This document shows, piece by piece, positions 42,384 to 53,699 of a stretch of 64,000 nucleotides of DNA. Location of the stretch: the NCBI GenBank assembly GCA_949358305.1, contig OX442314.1:3165087-3229086 (forward strand), given 5' to 3'. Within the stretch, counting starts at the first letter, position 1. Each line of letters opens with the position of its first letter. A program made the translations under genes and the position numbers. Below the pieces are notes generated by a model. It worked only from the letters and a program-made list of their open reading frames with translations. It was not told the origin of the DNA and searched no databases. This DNA is from Strigamia acuminata (lineage: Eukaryota; Arthropoda; Chilopoda; Geophilomorpha; Linotaeniidae).

Positions 42384-43865
42384 TTAATCAACATGATTCT
42401 TTGCTAAATATTGAGCTCGCATATTTGCAAATTTCCGAGATCTCTCAGCCTGCTGTACTGATTTCTTTCGACGTTTTTTCTTTGGGCAGTTACACACAGT
42501 GTACTCACTTGGCAGTGTAAATGACCGTGACGACCCAACTTTTTGTTTTAGGTCATCTCTGGAAAACCATACATGAATGGGACCCTCATTGGAAAACCAT
42601 ACGTGGAAAGGACCCATATTTGGAATTGTGAAATCCCGCAACAAACGAGGGGATCTATATTTGACTCTAAGTCGTGGAACTGATGATTGGAAACCTGGGT
42701 TTTCAGTCAGTTTTTGAACATGTTGGTTTGTACTTGAAGTTTCTTCATCACCAGCTGGACTTGGTGACCGAAAACGCTTTTTTGAAGTTCTTAATTCCTC
42801 TCGTTGAGATGAATTATTCTGGATATTGCAGGGTTGCTTTCCAGACGCAAATTGTTGTATCTCCGTCAGATTGACGACTGGGACGGGTTTTAGTCGTTGG
42901 TTACGGTATTGATTTCGAAATACGAATTGTTGCGCTTCGTTTATATTTTTAAATTCAGCTGAATTTAACCGGTATTGTTTACAATACTGTTCGAATTGAT
43001 ACCGGATCTCCCGTGGGTTAGTCAAAAAACTTTCTTTTTTAGGTTTAAAATCATTCTCATTATCGTGTTGGTAATACTTTTTCAAGGGAAAAGTTTGCTT
43101 GACCTTTTTTCGATTTGAAATGGGCGTTAGGTAGAATTGTCTTGGCTGGGGACTCTTCTTGGTAGACAAATCATACGTCCGCAAACATGAGTTTGTGATC
43201 GGCGATCGGGCACGTTGTTGTACGTTATTTGACTGCAAATGTTTGTTTGGAGTCCGAATATCTTTCCTTTGCGTTGATATTGGTGGCCCAAAACTTTTGT
43301 TTACGGTTCCCAATTCTTTTGATAGCGGTAGGTTAATCGACAGATTAAGGCTAGCCACATATCGTTGTGCTTCAGCTGGATTAGCATATCGAACTGAAAT
43401 TAGCTGATCTCGATTGTAAACGAGTTTTAATTTGTTCTGAACAACCGACTGGTTAGTTAACGAACTCTCTGGACGAGAATTATTAGGTTTATAATTCTCT
43501 TCCCCCTTATCTACCGAATTAGGTGGTTTAAACTTTTCTAACTTAGATCCCCTACTGGATGTTTGAAACATAGTATGAGAATCTTGATTCACTAAGTTTC
43601 GGCTGTATGTTTGTGGATTCCGTACTGGATCTTGATGTGAAGATTGAGATTGGGTACGATCTCGCCAGTTCCTAGCTTTTACATAGTCTGAAGCTTCGAT
43701 TATATTTTTAAACTTGGTTTTATCCAGTCCATGACGATTACAATACAGAGTAAAATGATCGGGAATCTTTTCTGTTTGATCGCCAAGTGGTACAGAACTT
43801 AAATTTAAGTTTGTCTGCTTATTATTTCCTTTTGGATCGATCATATTCAATGGTTTTTGAGCCAT
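42384..43865 (-). CDS. Unknown 493-residue protein of the tRNA-Gln LTR element, copy 3
   Basis: The minus-strand ATG at 43865 gives MAQKPLNMIDPKG, as in copies 1 and 2. The only difference I find in the translation is Arg for Gln in the second repeat (YCKQYRLNSAEFKNI). Intact length, repeats and basic tail are retained although this copy belongs to a lineage with a different U3 and leader. Function is unknown; see copy 1. Confidence 0.7.
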   Translation of the reverse strand: MAQKPLNMIDPKGNNKQTNLNLSSVPLGDQTEKIPDHFTLYCNRHGLDKTKFKNIIEASDYVKARNWRDRTQSQSSHQDPVRNPQTYSRNLVNQDSHTMFQTSSRGSKLEKFKPPNSVDKGEENYKPNNSRPESSLTNQSVVQNKLKLVYNRDQLISVRYANPAEAQRYVASLNLSINLPLSKELGTVNKSFGPPISTQRKDIRTPNKHLQSNNVQQRARSPITNSCLRTYDLSTKKSPQPRQFYLTPISNRKKVKQTFPLKKYYQHDNENDFKPKKESFLTNPREIRYQFEQYCKQYRLNSAEFKNINEAQQFVFRNQYRNQRLKPVPVVNLTEIQQFASGKQPCNIQNNSSQREELRTSKKRFRSPSPAGDEETSSTNQHVQKLTENPGFQSSVPRLRVKYRSPRLLRDFTIPNMGPFHVWFSNEGPIHVWFSRDDLKQKVGSSRSFTLPSEYTVCNCPKKKRRKKSVQQAERSRKFANMRAQYLAKNHVD

Positions 43866-46800
43866 AAAAAAATTCAAAATCTGACGATTTTAATTCTTTA
43901 ATTTATAAAGAAGACGAATATAATACACTTTTCAACAAGAAACACTTCTAAACTTTACTTTTGACAAAATAAAATTAAACTTCGCGTTTGTTTGACACGT
44001 GTTAGCTTTTGCAGGTTACACGGCACACAAAATTCGAATCGTGACTGAAATCGGGACGGCGTGGTCAAGATGACTCTGGAACACGTCTTCTGGTCTGGTC
44101 TGGATGCGAATGATCAGTATCTGATCTGGTCCTCCTTTAATAGCAGGGGGCTGGGGATCCCTAGATCTCCCAACTTCTGATTGGCGGATGTTAGTGTCGG
44201 CCAATGGTATAAAGGACGTTACATCTATTTAGTAGTTCTCTACTAAGTCCGTTCCCTTCGAGATTCAATTTTACCGATAAAATAAAATTCCTTCGGGAAG
44301 ACATTCGTAAAATATTGTATTTTTCAAATGAAAATAAAATAAACTTACTTCAATCTTCTTGAACTTTGGGATTTTTACCAATCCAAATAATTAAATAACT
44401 TTTCTTCAAAAAATATTTTTCTTTGATTATTCCGTTTAGTGTGTAATATCATTACAACCACAGTTTTAATAAAGTTTTCTCAAACTCTCAATTTTTCTTA
44501 TTCTTATTCAATTATCGTTCAAATAATCATTCCTTTGTAATTGAAATCTATTTTCGATTCCCAACATTGTGTATTCATTTCCAATAGGAAGAATAATTTG
44601 ACCAAGTCTTTACTTTTTCGGGTTTAAATTCCATTTTTCGAGTGTGAAAAAATAAATTTTCACCATCCATCTCCCCCTTTTTTAACAAATTTTTTTTTAA
44701 CAAATAAAAATTCGTTAAAATTCTTTAAATTTGTTTTGCGAGAAAAATTATCTAATTCTCTAATCTTCCAAAAGAAAATATTCGAAATTTTACTTTAAAC
44801 GATAAAGTTATTGGTACAAATGTGTACTTGTTTTTCGGGAGAAAACTATTCGACAATCCTTTAGACTTTTGGGTAAAAATTATTCATCAAATCTTTCTTT
44901 TTTGATGACAATTGCTTTGATTTTTCGAAAGAAAATATCTAGCTAAATTCCACTTTTCCTGAGCGGACAATTGTTTTCACAATTAGTTATTCCTTTGCGA
45001 TATTTACGAAGGACGTGTCTTTGATTATTCGTTTTAATAATTTTCGTCCCCCTTATCTCTAATAACGAGATGTTTTTGCAGAGATCTTTTATCTTTTGAA
45101 TGAAAGAATATTTAAATCTCAATTGTCGTAAATACCTTCATCTGCTGCAGCATTTCCTCAATTTGAACTTTTCAAATGAAAAGACAAATCTGGAGAACTT
45201 TCACTGTCAAACTTCTATTCCTATCGCGCCAAAATTCGTAATTCACTGGTTTGGAATTCCGTATAACACGTGACACAATAACAGTATCGATGTCACAATT
45301 AAGCAGTTTACTACTCGGTCCGCGCGAGGACATGTAAATTACTTTTTTCCGATAAAAATAATTTTTCTTTGAAAAATATTTGAAATTGATTTTTCACAAC
45401 TACTTTTGAATGAAATAAAATGAAGTTATTCCAACTTTTCGTTAATTGCTCACACATAACATTCCCTTTACTGTGGGATTTGCATCGAAATTCCATTTTT
45501 AAAGAACCTTTCTTTTACTTATCGCAAATAAAACATATTCAATCGTTTTTCTGATTAAACTTTAACACGTAAATTACGAACGAAATATATGATGACATTC
45601 CATTAACCTTTAGGAAAATTGACTAAATTCTTAATTTTTAGAGAAAAATAATGTATCTAGAATCTTTCCTTTTCCGAATAAAATCTATGTTCAAAATAGA
45701 AGATAAATCTTGTGCAATTCTTAGTTTTTTCGAATGGAAAAATACAACTTTTCATCAGCGGTGATTTATTTGATTTTTCCGAAAGAAAAATAATTACTTT
45801 GAAACTTATTTTCTTCGTTTAAATCAGCTATCTGATTTTAAAGCTTCAATCCAATCAAAAAATATTCGCTCCGTAAATATTTCATGTGGCAAAGTTCATA
45901 GCCACAAATGGATTTGTTATTCCGGTTTTAAGAAATCATGTGGGAAAATGTCCGATTAGATTACTAAAAATATTCGTTGTTTTTCAAACAGCTAAATTTC
46001 ATTTAGAAATTCTCAAAATTTGGGAGACCCAAATATCGTTGGAAACTTAAAACACTGTTAAATTTCCGAAAGGAAAGATTGAATGAAATCCTTTTACTTT
46101 TCCGAGGGAAAGCGTTTATCGTGATTCGTAACTTTCAATGTAAAAAATACTATTCTATGTGGTCGGCAACTTCATTCGCCGCCATTTTATATTTTCTTAA
46201 TTTCCATTGTCCCGAAGGAAAAAATGTACTTTTTGTGAAAATAGTTAATTCCTTCAAATAAAGGTAATATTCATTTCGATTTGCAAATCTTTTCTGCGAA
46301 ATGGAGTGTGTTGTTTTTCTCCAACAACTAAATTATCTTTGGTACCGATGGCAGTGGAAAAATTAGTTCGCGACACTTAAATAAATCTCTACGAACCTTC
46401 TGTAACATTTCTCCGCTGTCTTTTATCTGTTGTCCGCCATAATTTCCAAGCATTCGTTCGCACCTTGCGTTGAAGGTTTGAGTAGCTTCCCTGCTGCGTT
46501 TGATACGGAGATCGACGCGTATTGCTATGGCGCGTGGTCGCTGGCTATCGGTGTCGACGTACAGTTACAAGAAACTTAATTTCTTGTAAATATTTCCAAA
46601 TAGTTGCGGTGTTTTCTTCGTTTTAACTTTTCAGGTGGAAAGATAAATTCGTAAGAAGTCCGCCTTCTAAACTTGTATGTTTTTAGCTTTTCGAAATAAA
46701 ACAAACTTCGAAAAAAAATATCTGTATTCTTATTTCACTCGAAACTTTTTTGATTTCTTATTTAAAACACTTCGTATTCCTTAAATTGTCGAACGAAAAT

Positions 46801-46959
46801 AGTAAAGAGAGTTCACTAAACGTTTCCATTTCGTCAGTTTAACTTTTCACATGAAAATATAAACTGAAAATCTATTTGTCTGTTTTAACTAAAATTTTTT
46901 AGTTAAATATTTATCTCCAATATTCACTGTTGCAATTCAATCGAATTTAATTGCAACCT
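43866..46959 (-). other. Leader of copy 3, single-unit form
   Basis: It corresponds to the leaders of copies 1 and 2, but the three tandem primer-site units are reduced to one. The sequence passes from unit 1 (CAGTGAATATTGGAG) straight into unit 3 (AAAATTTTAGTTAAAACAG). No gene is seen. Confidence 0.55.
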
Positions 46960-46978
46960 AATCTCGGTGGGACCTCCA
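46960..46978 (-). promoter_or_regulatory. Primer binding site, tRNA-Gln (copy 3)
   Basis: The + strand reads AATCTCGGTGGGACCTCCA, identical to the tRNA-Gln 3' end. It is two bases from the LTR. Confidence 0.88.
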
Positions 46979-46980
46979 CG

Positions 46981-48882
46981 TGTGACGGTGACGACCACAA
47001 CTCCCATTTAACAATGGTACCGGGAAGAGATCGCAATAAATAAACAGTGAATACAATACGAGATAAATACAAGACAGTTTATTGTTGGCAAACAATATGG
47101 ATGAGCTAAATTATACATAGGACTAATGCCGACATTTGGCAAGTTAAATCAGCTATTAAACTATACAAAGAATTGGCCAACTGGCCCTAGAATAATATCA
47201 CTACGGGTCTGGAATATGGGAGCGGTTTCCCCATCGCTCGACCTGATTATAGATGTCATTTTAAGCCGGATGGCTGTGTCCTGGAGTCCGATACGGCTTC
47301 GCTGGTTTCCTTGGTTCGCTGTGTAAACTATCGCACGTCGATAAATCGAATGATCTGAGCATTGCGGTTGACTTTGTCTGCACCGCCACAACTTTGGGAG
47401 GATATTGGTGTAAGTAAATGTATTCATTTACTTATCAATATTCCACTTATGAATTATATTTAATTCATATCGTTGTGAATTCTTATTTAGATATTTCGGG
47501 AATAAGTTGTCGTCAACTTATCGGTTATATTGAGTTCAATATGAGATTAAGTCTTCTGACTTGATTTTGGTCCAACTGGTTGTCGAGTTTAAGTTTTGCT
47601 GTTATAAATAAAATGAAGATTAAGCTTCCCGTCGCAACACACAATTGCCATCGATTAGAATATACGCCTTGCCATGCAGAACGGTATCAAGCGTCCCCGG
47701 CGTCGCAGCACGGTCGTCCATCGAGTGGTTGACGGTACCACGTACACAGGGGTCGATAGCTCGCGGCTCCGCACAGCAGTTTTATCTCTCGCGGTACTAA
47801 TAATAGACCGACTGCTTTGGCATCGAATACCATGAGAATCAGCTTGCCAAACACTTGGTGCTACTCGTGGTTACTGTAAAACAGACTGCTTTGGCACCAT
47901 CAGGTGAAGGAACCGATTCTCAACAATACCGATGCTACTCGTGGTAACGGAATACGTTCATACCGAAAAAGACAACTTGGTCCTGTCCGGAGGATACTGA
48001 ATTGCACAACGGCGGGTTCTCCTTCGGCGTCGCAACCGTAAACTGTAACATTTATGCAACATAATGATCCCAGCACTTCGACTTCAATTGCCGGCGGTGG
48101 CATGATTCTGTAGAATCATGCAACGGTTCTTTGCGAATAAATCAACAAAGAACCAAAAGGTTTTTTTACGTGAACAACGAATCATATTTCTTAAGTAACA
48201 ATACCAAACAGAAAATAATCAAACAGAGCTGCAGAATGGCCGGTTGTTTGGGTTTATATAACCTGACTGGATTAAGGATTAATCCAGTTATCCAATTGGA
48301 ACATGGGTTCCACGAATCCCTCCAATCCCGTATCACCGGAAGTGGATACGGAGGAACAATGTGCTAATTCTCACCACAACCGGAACTGGATACCCAGGAC
48401 CGGAAATGGATCCACCAATCAGATCTATTGGTTGATCGATTGATCACCAAATGTCCTGTCCCGCAGAAAATGGAAGTTACATTGTATTTAACATCACAAG
48501 ACATTAATATATCTTTATATTAATGTTCACAAAGCTTCGTTTCATTCTAGTAAATATAGTTTTATATTTATTTACATGTTTTATATTCATATCTTGAATT
48601 TGCCGCTAAATCGTAATCGCGCCATCTTGTGGCAACATTGCGCATTGACAAATGCGGTTTTAGCAGACGACTCTTCGTGATTCGGCCGGAATCCTTTGAT
48701 ATCAAGTAGGAATGAGTGTTTATTCTTAATAAACGAACATCTTTGTATTTGAAACATCATAAATAACTTTATTCCAGACATTTATCAGTTTTACACAGAA
48801 TATCTTCGAGATATCATGATAATGGCGCAACAGCGCTTCTTTCTAAGAAAATAGGCATTTATAGCCATTGTAAACCGTCACA
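46981..48882 (-). repeat. 5' LTR of copy 3 (1902 bp)
   Basis: It starts TGTGACGG on the minus strand at 48882. The TATA box, hairpin, 67-codon frame (48103-47900) and AATAAA are conserved. The segment near 48700-48800 resembles copy 1 and the segment 48480-48650 resembles copy 2. Confidence 0.92.
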
Positions 48883-49130
48883 CGGGGGTCGACCGACTCG
48901 AACCGGGGGTCGACCGACTCGAACCGGGGGTCGACCGACTCGAACCGGGGGTCGACCGACTCGAACCGGGGGTCGACCGACTCGAACCGGGGGTCGACCG
49001 ACTCAAACCGGGAGTCGACCGACTCGTACCGGGGGTCGACCGACTCGAACCGGGGGTCGACCGACTCGAACCGGGGGTCGACCGACTCGAACCGGGGGTC
49101 GACCGATTCGAATCGGGGGTCGACCGACTC
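48883..49130. repeat. 21-bp minisatellite array 3b (about 12 units)
   Basis: It is the continuation of array 3a after copy 3. It shows more unit variants than the others (CTCAAACC, GGGAGTC, CTCGTACC), and ends with GATTCGAATC. Confidence 0.93.
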
Positions 49131-50342
49131 GGGATGGGATACTTGGGTCGAAATGAATAAGGTCGAAACAGGAACTCGACCTTATTCATTTCGACCCTAG
49201 TCATTTCTGTATGTCTAATTTTGACCTTCTGCATGAATAAGATCGAAACATCATTTTGACCTTAGTCATTTCAACCTTATTCATGAATAAGATCGAAATA
49301 GGATTTCGACCTTAGTCATTTCGACCCTAGTCATTTCGGTGTATGTAATTTCGACCTTATTCATGAATAAGGTCAAAACTTTAAATTTTTATATGAATAA
49401 GGTCGAAAAACAAAAACTCAAAAACATGAGAATTTCACATGAGAATTTCGTGTCTTCTCTCGTTTTCTAATAACAATGTAAAAAATGTTTTTTATTTTAT
49501 CACTTGTTTTATATTTGCAGGAAACCAGAGCTTCTAGAAGAAACTATTTCATATTTTTCTCATTTATTTTATAAATAAGTAATAAAATAACCTTATTTTA
49601 GCCTACATAAAGTTGTTTTTATTTTGATATTAATTTAATTTTTTTTGAACGTTAATTGGCAGTATAAAGTGTGTACACACTGGCCTGATCAAACAATGCA
49701 AAAAACACCGCCCAAAACACCGTATCTATTAAAGAATGCGCGCCGGCAGGCTGCTTAGCGCATTTACCCGGTGCTTCACTGCATCAATGCCATTTTTTTT
49801 CTCGGTTTTTCATGTTTTTCACATCGTTTTAACTCGTTTTTATCATTTTTTTATGATTTCTTAATTTTTTTTTCATTTTTAAACCGTTTTTTTACGGCTT
49901 TTAATGTTTTTTTCCCATTTTTTTTCCATTTTTTGATGATTTTTCAGGTTTTTTTTTAAGTTTTAATTGGTTTTTCGTGGTTTTTAATATTTTTATTGGT
50001 TTTAATGTGTGTTTTATGATCTTTTACGTGTTTTTCCAGAAGACACAAGATTCTCATGTGAAATTCTCATGTTTATGAGTTTTTAACTTTCGACCTTATT
50101 CATATAAAAATTTAGAGTTTTGACCTCATTCATGAATAAGGTCGACCTTTTACATATTTCGACCTTATTCATGAATAAGATAGAAACAGCATTTCGACCT
50201 TAGTCCTTTCGACCCTAGTCATTTCTGTATATGTAATTTCGACTTTAATCATTTCACCCAGGGATGGGATACTTGGGTCGAAATTAATAAGGTCAAAACA
50301 GGATTTCAACTTTATTCATTTCGACCTTAGTATGAAATCCCA
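49131..50342. repeat. Spacer 3 of the higher-order repeat
   Basis: It is a close copy of spacer 1 with the same length. No gene is seen. Confidence 0.8.
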
Positions 50343-50424
50343 CCGACTCGAATCGGGGGTCTTCCGACTAGAATCGGGGGTCGACCGACTCGAATCGGGG
50401 GTCGACCGACTCGAATCGGGGGTC
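50343..50424. repeat. Short minisatellite remnant (about four units) fused to a BEL/Pao primer site
   Basis: All units are of the GAATC type, as at array edges. The last unit runs from GGGGGTC directly into GGCACCA of the BEL/Pao primer site, which replaces the rest of the site and the internal region seen at 3269-3713. Confidence 0.85.
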
Positions 50425-50709
50425 GGCACCAATGTTAAATCCCTCTCGTAACACACTGCAGTCGAGTCCTTGTTGAAAAATTCGTATTGTTGTCGTACAA
50501 AAAAATCACCTTTTGTTGTATCCAAATCGTCCGGTTTGTTCGCAAAAAGAGTCGCCTTTTTGTAGTCTCAAAATAGTTCGTATTTGCAGGTCAGTTTCCA
50601 ACCAGTCTCGGTTGAAAAAGTGTAACAGTCCTTTAGATGTGAAGAAAACACACACACACTCAGGTTAAAGTAAATGTTGCACACTGATTTTATTCTTGTT
50701 TCTACAGAC
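50425..50709 (-). repeat. BEL/Pao LTR fragment, paralogue of 3714-3999
   Basis: It is nearly identical to 3723-3999 (LTR from 50433). No gag is attached. It is interrupted by the pogo-like MITE at the same TA as the first copy. Confidence 0.75.
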
Positions 50710-50711
50710 TA

Positions 50712-51263
50712 CCGTATATCTGCAAATAGCACACCCGTGCGCTATTTGCCAAAATTTTTTTTTAACCGCGCGCTATTAGAGGCCCGTGGGCTATTAGAAG
50801 CCCGCGGTTTATTTCAAATCTGAAAAATTGTAACGAAACGTATGGATGACGAATTGATTAAAAATTGTATTAAGGTTATTCTGAATCGATTAACATTTCC
50901 TCATTTTCCTCATTTTCCTCATCACCTTCTTCAACACGGAGACACACCGAATTTCTTTGCAGCCTTTTCGCCGGAATTCTCCTTGGCATACTGAATTGCT
51001 GCCAACTTAAAGCTGAGATCAAACGAACGTGGCATCTTAAAGCACAATACTACTCAATCCAAACTGTGCTACTTATATACTGGTACCAACAATTGAAACG
51101 TTTCCGAGACATAACACCAATTATGATACGTCTCGGAAATGTAACAATTTGCCCCGTGCGCTAAACAAGGTCCGCGTCTTATTTGTAAAAACGACTTTGA
51201 CCCCGTGTATTACTTAAGGTCCGTGGGCTATTAAGGGCCCGTGTAGTAATCGACAATATACGG
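50712..51263 (-). mobile_element. Pogo-like MITE, copy B
   Basis: It is 552 bp, at the same insertion point as copy A (4002-4553), so the two loci descend from one duplicated locus. The transposase N-terminal remnant is retained. A few substitutions are visible (for example GGAAATGTAAC for GGAAACGTAAC). Confidence 0.75.
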
Positions 51264-51340
51264 TATATATCTAATCAAATGAGGTTAATTGGTTGTTCAC
51301 CATTGGTGAAACAAAATACAAAGAAAATGAAAAACAATAG
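51264..51340. repeat. Paralogous flank and empty site of the Tc1-like insertion
   Basis: It runs CGGTATATA into TCTAATCAAATG without the Tc1 element. It continues to the Gypsy insertion at ATAG (51337-51340). Confidence 0.75.
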
Positions 51341-51595
51341 TGTGGAGTTTTTCGGGTGTAACGGGCGATAACGATCGCCAGGGGGCGGGCGGACACAAAC
51401 GGAATATGTCCGATAAACGTTTTGGGGGTGAACAGCCAATTGGGGGCCGTTCTTTGTAATCAACCAATCAGGGTTGACCAGTGTGATATATAATCAGTTT
51501 GTTTTGTTTAATAAAATCACTTGAAGTTAACTAGAGCTTGTAGTTGTGTCTTGGTAATTTTGGGTCAGCTAGTCTCAGCTTTGAGATAGTTTACA
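51341..51595 (+). repeat. Gypsy 5' LTR (255 bp)
   Basis: It has TG...CA ends. AATAAA at 51511-51516 (TTTAATAAAATC) is a likely polyadenylation signal, and GATATATAATC at about 51484 is the TATA-like element. Confidence 0.9.
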
Positions 51596-51795
51596 TCAGA
51601 AGTGGGATAGAAGGATTTGATGCGACGATAGACGATAAAGTAGACGAGAAAGTAGAAGAAGTAAGAGGCGACGACTGTTTTTGGCGACGGGAACGAAAAT
51701 CGGGGTAACAAATAGCGCGTGGACGGTTCGGGAAACAAGAGACGATTCGCCGAATAAACACGTGCTACGAAGGTTAGCCGAACTTCGAACGAGAG

Positions 51796-53400
51796 ATGGC
51801 CGACGCGGAAGCAGTATTAGCAAAAATCCAACGTAAAGAGATTCCATCGTACGAAGATTTAAACGTGCTGAGGACCCGAGAGATTAGACCGCTATTACGG
51901 GAGCGGAAAATTGTGCCACAGAAGTTGAAAACAGACATGTTGGGACAATTATGGCGCGCGTTACGTACGGAAGCGGGAATAGTAGAACGAGTAGAAAGCG
52001 ACGACGAGGATGACGACGACAAAGAAGAAGAAGAAGAAAAGAACGATTTAGAAAACGACGACGACAAGTCGAAGACAGAAGAGAACGTGTCGCTAGAAGC
52101 AGACGGCGTGTACAGTAAAGATCTGATGATGACAAAGATGTTGCAGATGATGTAAACCATGCAAAAATCGCAGAGAGAGCCGAAGGAAGTAAAGAACGCG
52201 CCGAAGTTGCCACGATTCTCGGGCGAACGAAGCGAGCTGCGTACGACCACGCAATGGTTATAAGATGTTCGCGAATACGCCAAAGAATATAAGTGGACGA
52301 ATGTGTCCAAAGTAACGACGGCGGCAGCAGCGTTAGAAGGACCAGCGAAGGTGTGGCAAGACAGCGCAGGAACGACGATCCGGAACTTCGACAAATAAGC
52401 GATCGAGCTGACGAAGAATTTTCCAGATCGACAACTGTCTTACGAAGATAAAGAACGATTGATTCGAGCTCCACAGAAGAACGACGAGACCACCGAAACC
52501 TATTTACGGCAAAAATGGGCCACGTGCGAAAGACTGGGAATGTCGATCAGCGACGCGCAGAATTATCTGTTAGACGGACTAAGAAGCAAAGCAGCGACGG
52601 CGCCGATGTACGTTGTCCAATATCAACACATCAGCGAGATGGTTGGAACGGCGCAAAACCTGGAAGCTCGAGCGAAGGGGACAACGATCGAAGCAAAGAC
52701 GAAAACGAGCTCTACGAAGCCAAACGGGAGAGGATTCGACGCAGGGCCGAAGTGTTTTAGGTGCGGCGAGAAGGGGCACCAGAAGTCAGATTGTCCGAAC
52801 GAGCTGAAGTGTTTTAAATGCCACGAATCGGGCCATCTGGCGAATGCGTGTCCAAATGAAGTAAAATGCTTCAATTGTAACGGGTTTGGACACATGGCAA
52901 ACGCGTGTCCAGAGCCGAAGAAAGAGCGGAAGCAGCCATCAAAAAACAAGTTGGACGTTAAAACGAAGAAGATTTACAAAATCGAAGCCGAGGAGATGCA
53001 GCCAGAATTCGAGACCATGATGTGGGTCGATGGAAAGAAATGCAGCGCGGGAATCGATACGCAAAGCGCCGTGTGTCTGATTAGTAAGACGTTTTCGCAA
53101 CGTACAAAGATCGAGGAGCCGGACTACGAATACGTGATCGAAGGTTTTAATCAAGATGCAAGTCGTTATCGTGGGCGAACGAGATGTGATGTAGAAAGCG
53201 CAAACGTGAAATTGGCGGGTGTCGAGTTCTATGTGGTCGACGACGCCAGAATGCCGACGGAAGTCTGGATAGGGAAACCATTCTTGAAACACCCGACGAT
53301 CACGATGCAATCAGACGGAGGTTACGTGACGTTCAGACCGAGGGAAGGGATGCGAGACGAATCAGGAATTTCAAGAATCGAGCCAAAGATCACTGCAGCA
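51796..53400 (+). pseudogene. Gypsy gag and protease region, with three stops
   Basis: Translation begins MADAEAVLAKIQRKEIPSYE. An acidic tract (DDEDDDDKEEEEE) precedes in-frame TAA codons at 52153, 52261 and 52396. The frame then stays open through the capsid-like region (ETYLRQKWATCERLGMS) and three CCHC knuckles (CFRCGEKGHQKSDC, CFKCHESGHLANAC, CFNCNGFGHMANAC; 52750-52912). A protease centre AGIDTQSAVCLIS follows near 53050, with DTQS where DTGA or DSGA is usual. In the family Gag coats RNA and the protease processes the polyprotein. Each stop is one C-to-T change from a Gln codon. Confidence 0.85.
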
Positions 53401-53699
53401 AAGCCGCGAGCGCTCGTGATCGACGAAAACAAAGTGGTACCAGCCCACTCGATAAGTTTGGTGACGGTACGAGCGAAGAGTCAGTCAGACGGATTGTTTT
53501 ACGTAGAAAACGAGCACGCGGTGACGGATCGGTTGGAAGTACCGGAAGGCCTGATCGAAGTGAAGAACGAGCGGGCAACGATGCCGATAATCAACAACGA
53601 ACCAGAAGAAGTACGAGTCACACGAGGTCGAAAGCTTGGGCATGTTGAAATCACCGAAGAAGAACCGTTGTTGCACCAGGTACAAGTCAAGAAAGTCAC

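Larger units (their letters stand above)
39888..48882 (-). mobile_element. tRNA-Gln LTR element, copy 3, inverted, inside the minisatellite
   Basis: LTRs of 1902 bp lie at 46981-48882 (5') and 39888-41789 (3'), with ends TGTGACGG and CCGTCACA. The internal region is 5191 bp, about 0.41 kb shorter than in copies 1 and 2, because only one leader unit is present. The target duplication is CGGG. The ORF and polypurine tract are intact. Its U3 is mosaic between those of copies 1 and 2. Confidence 0.93.
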
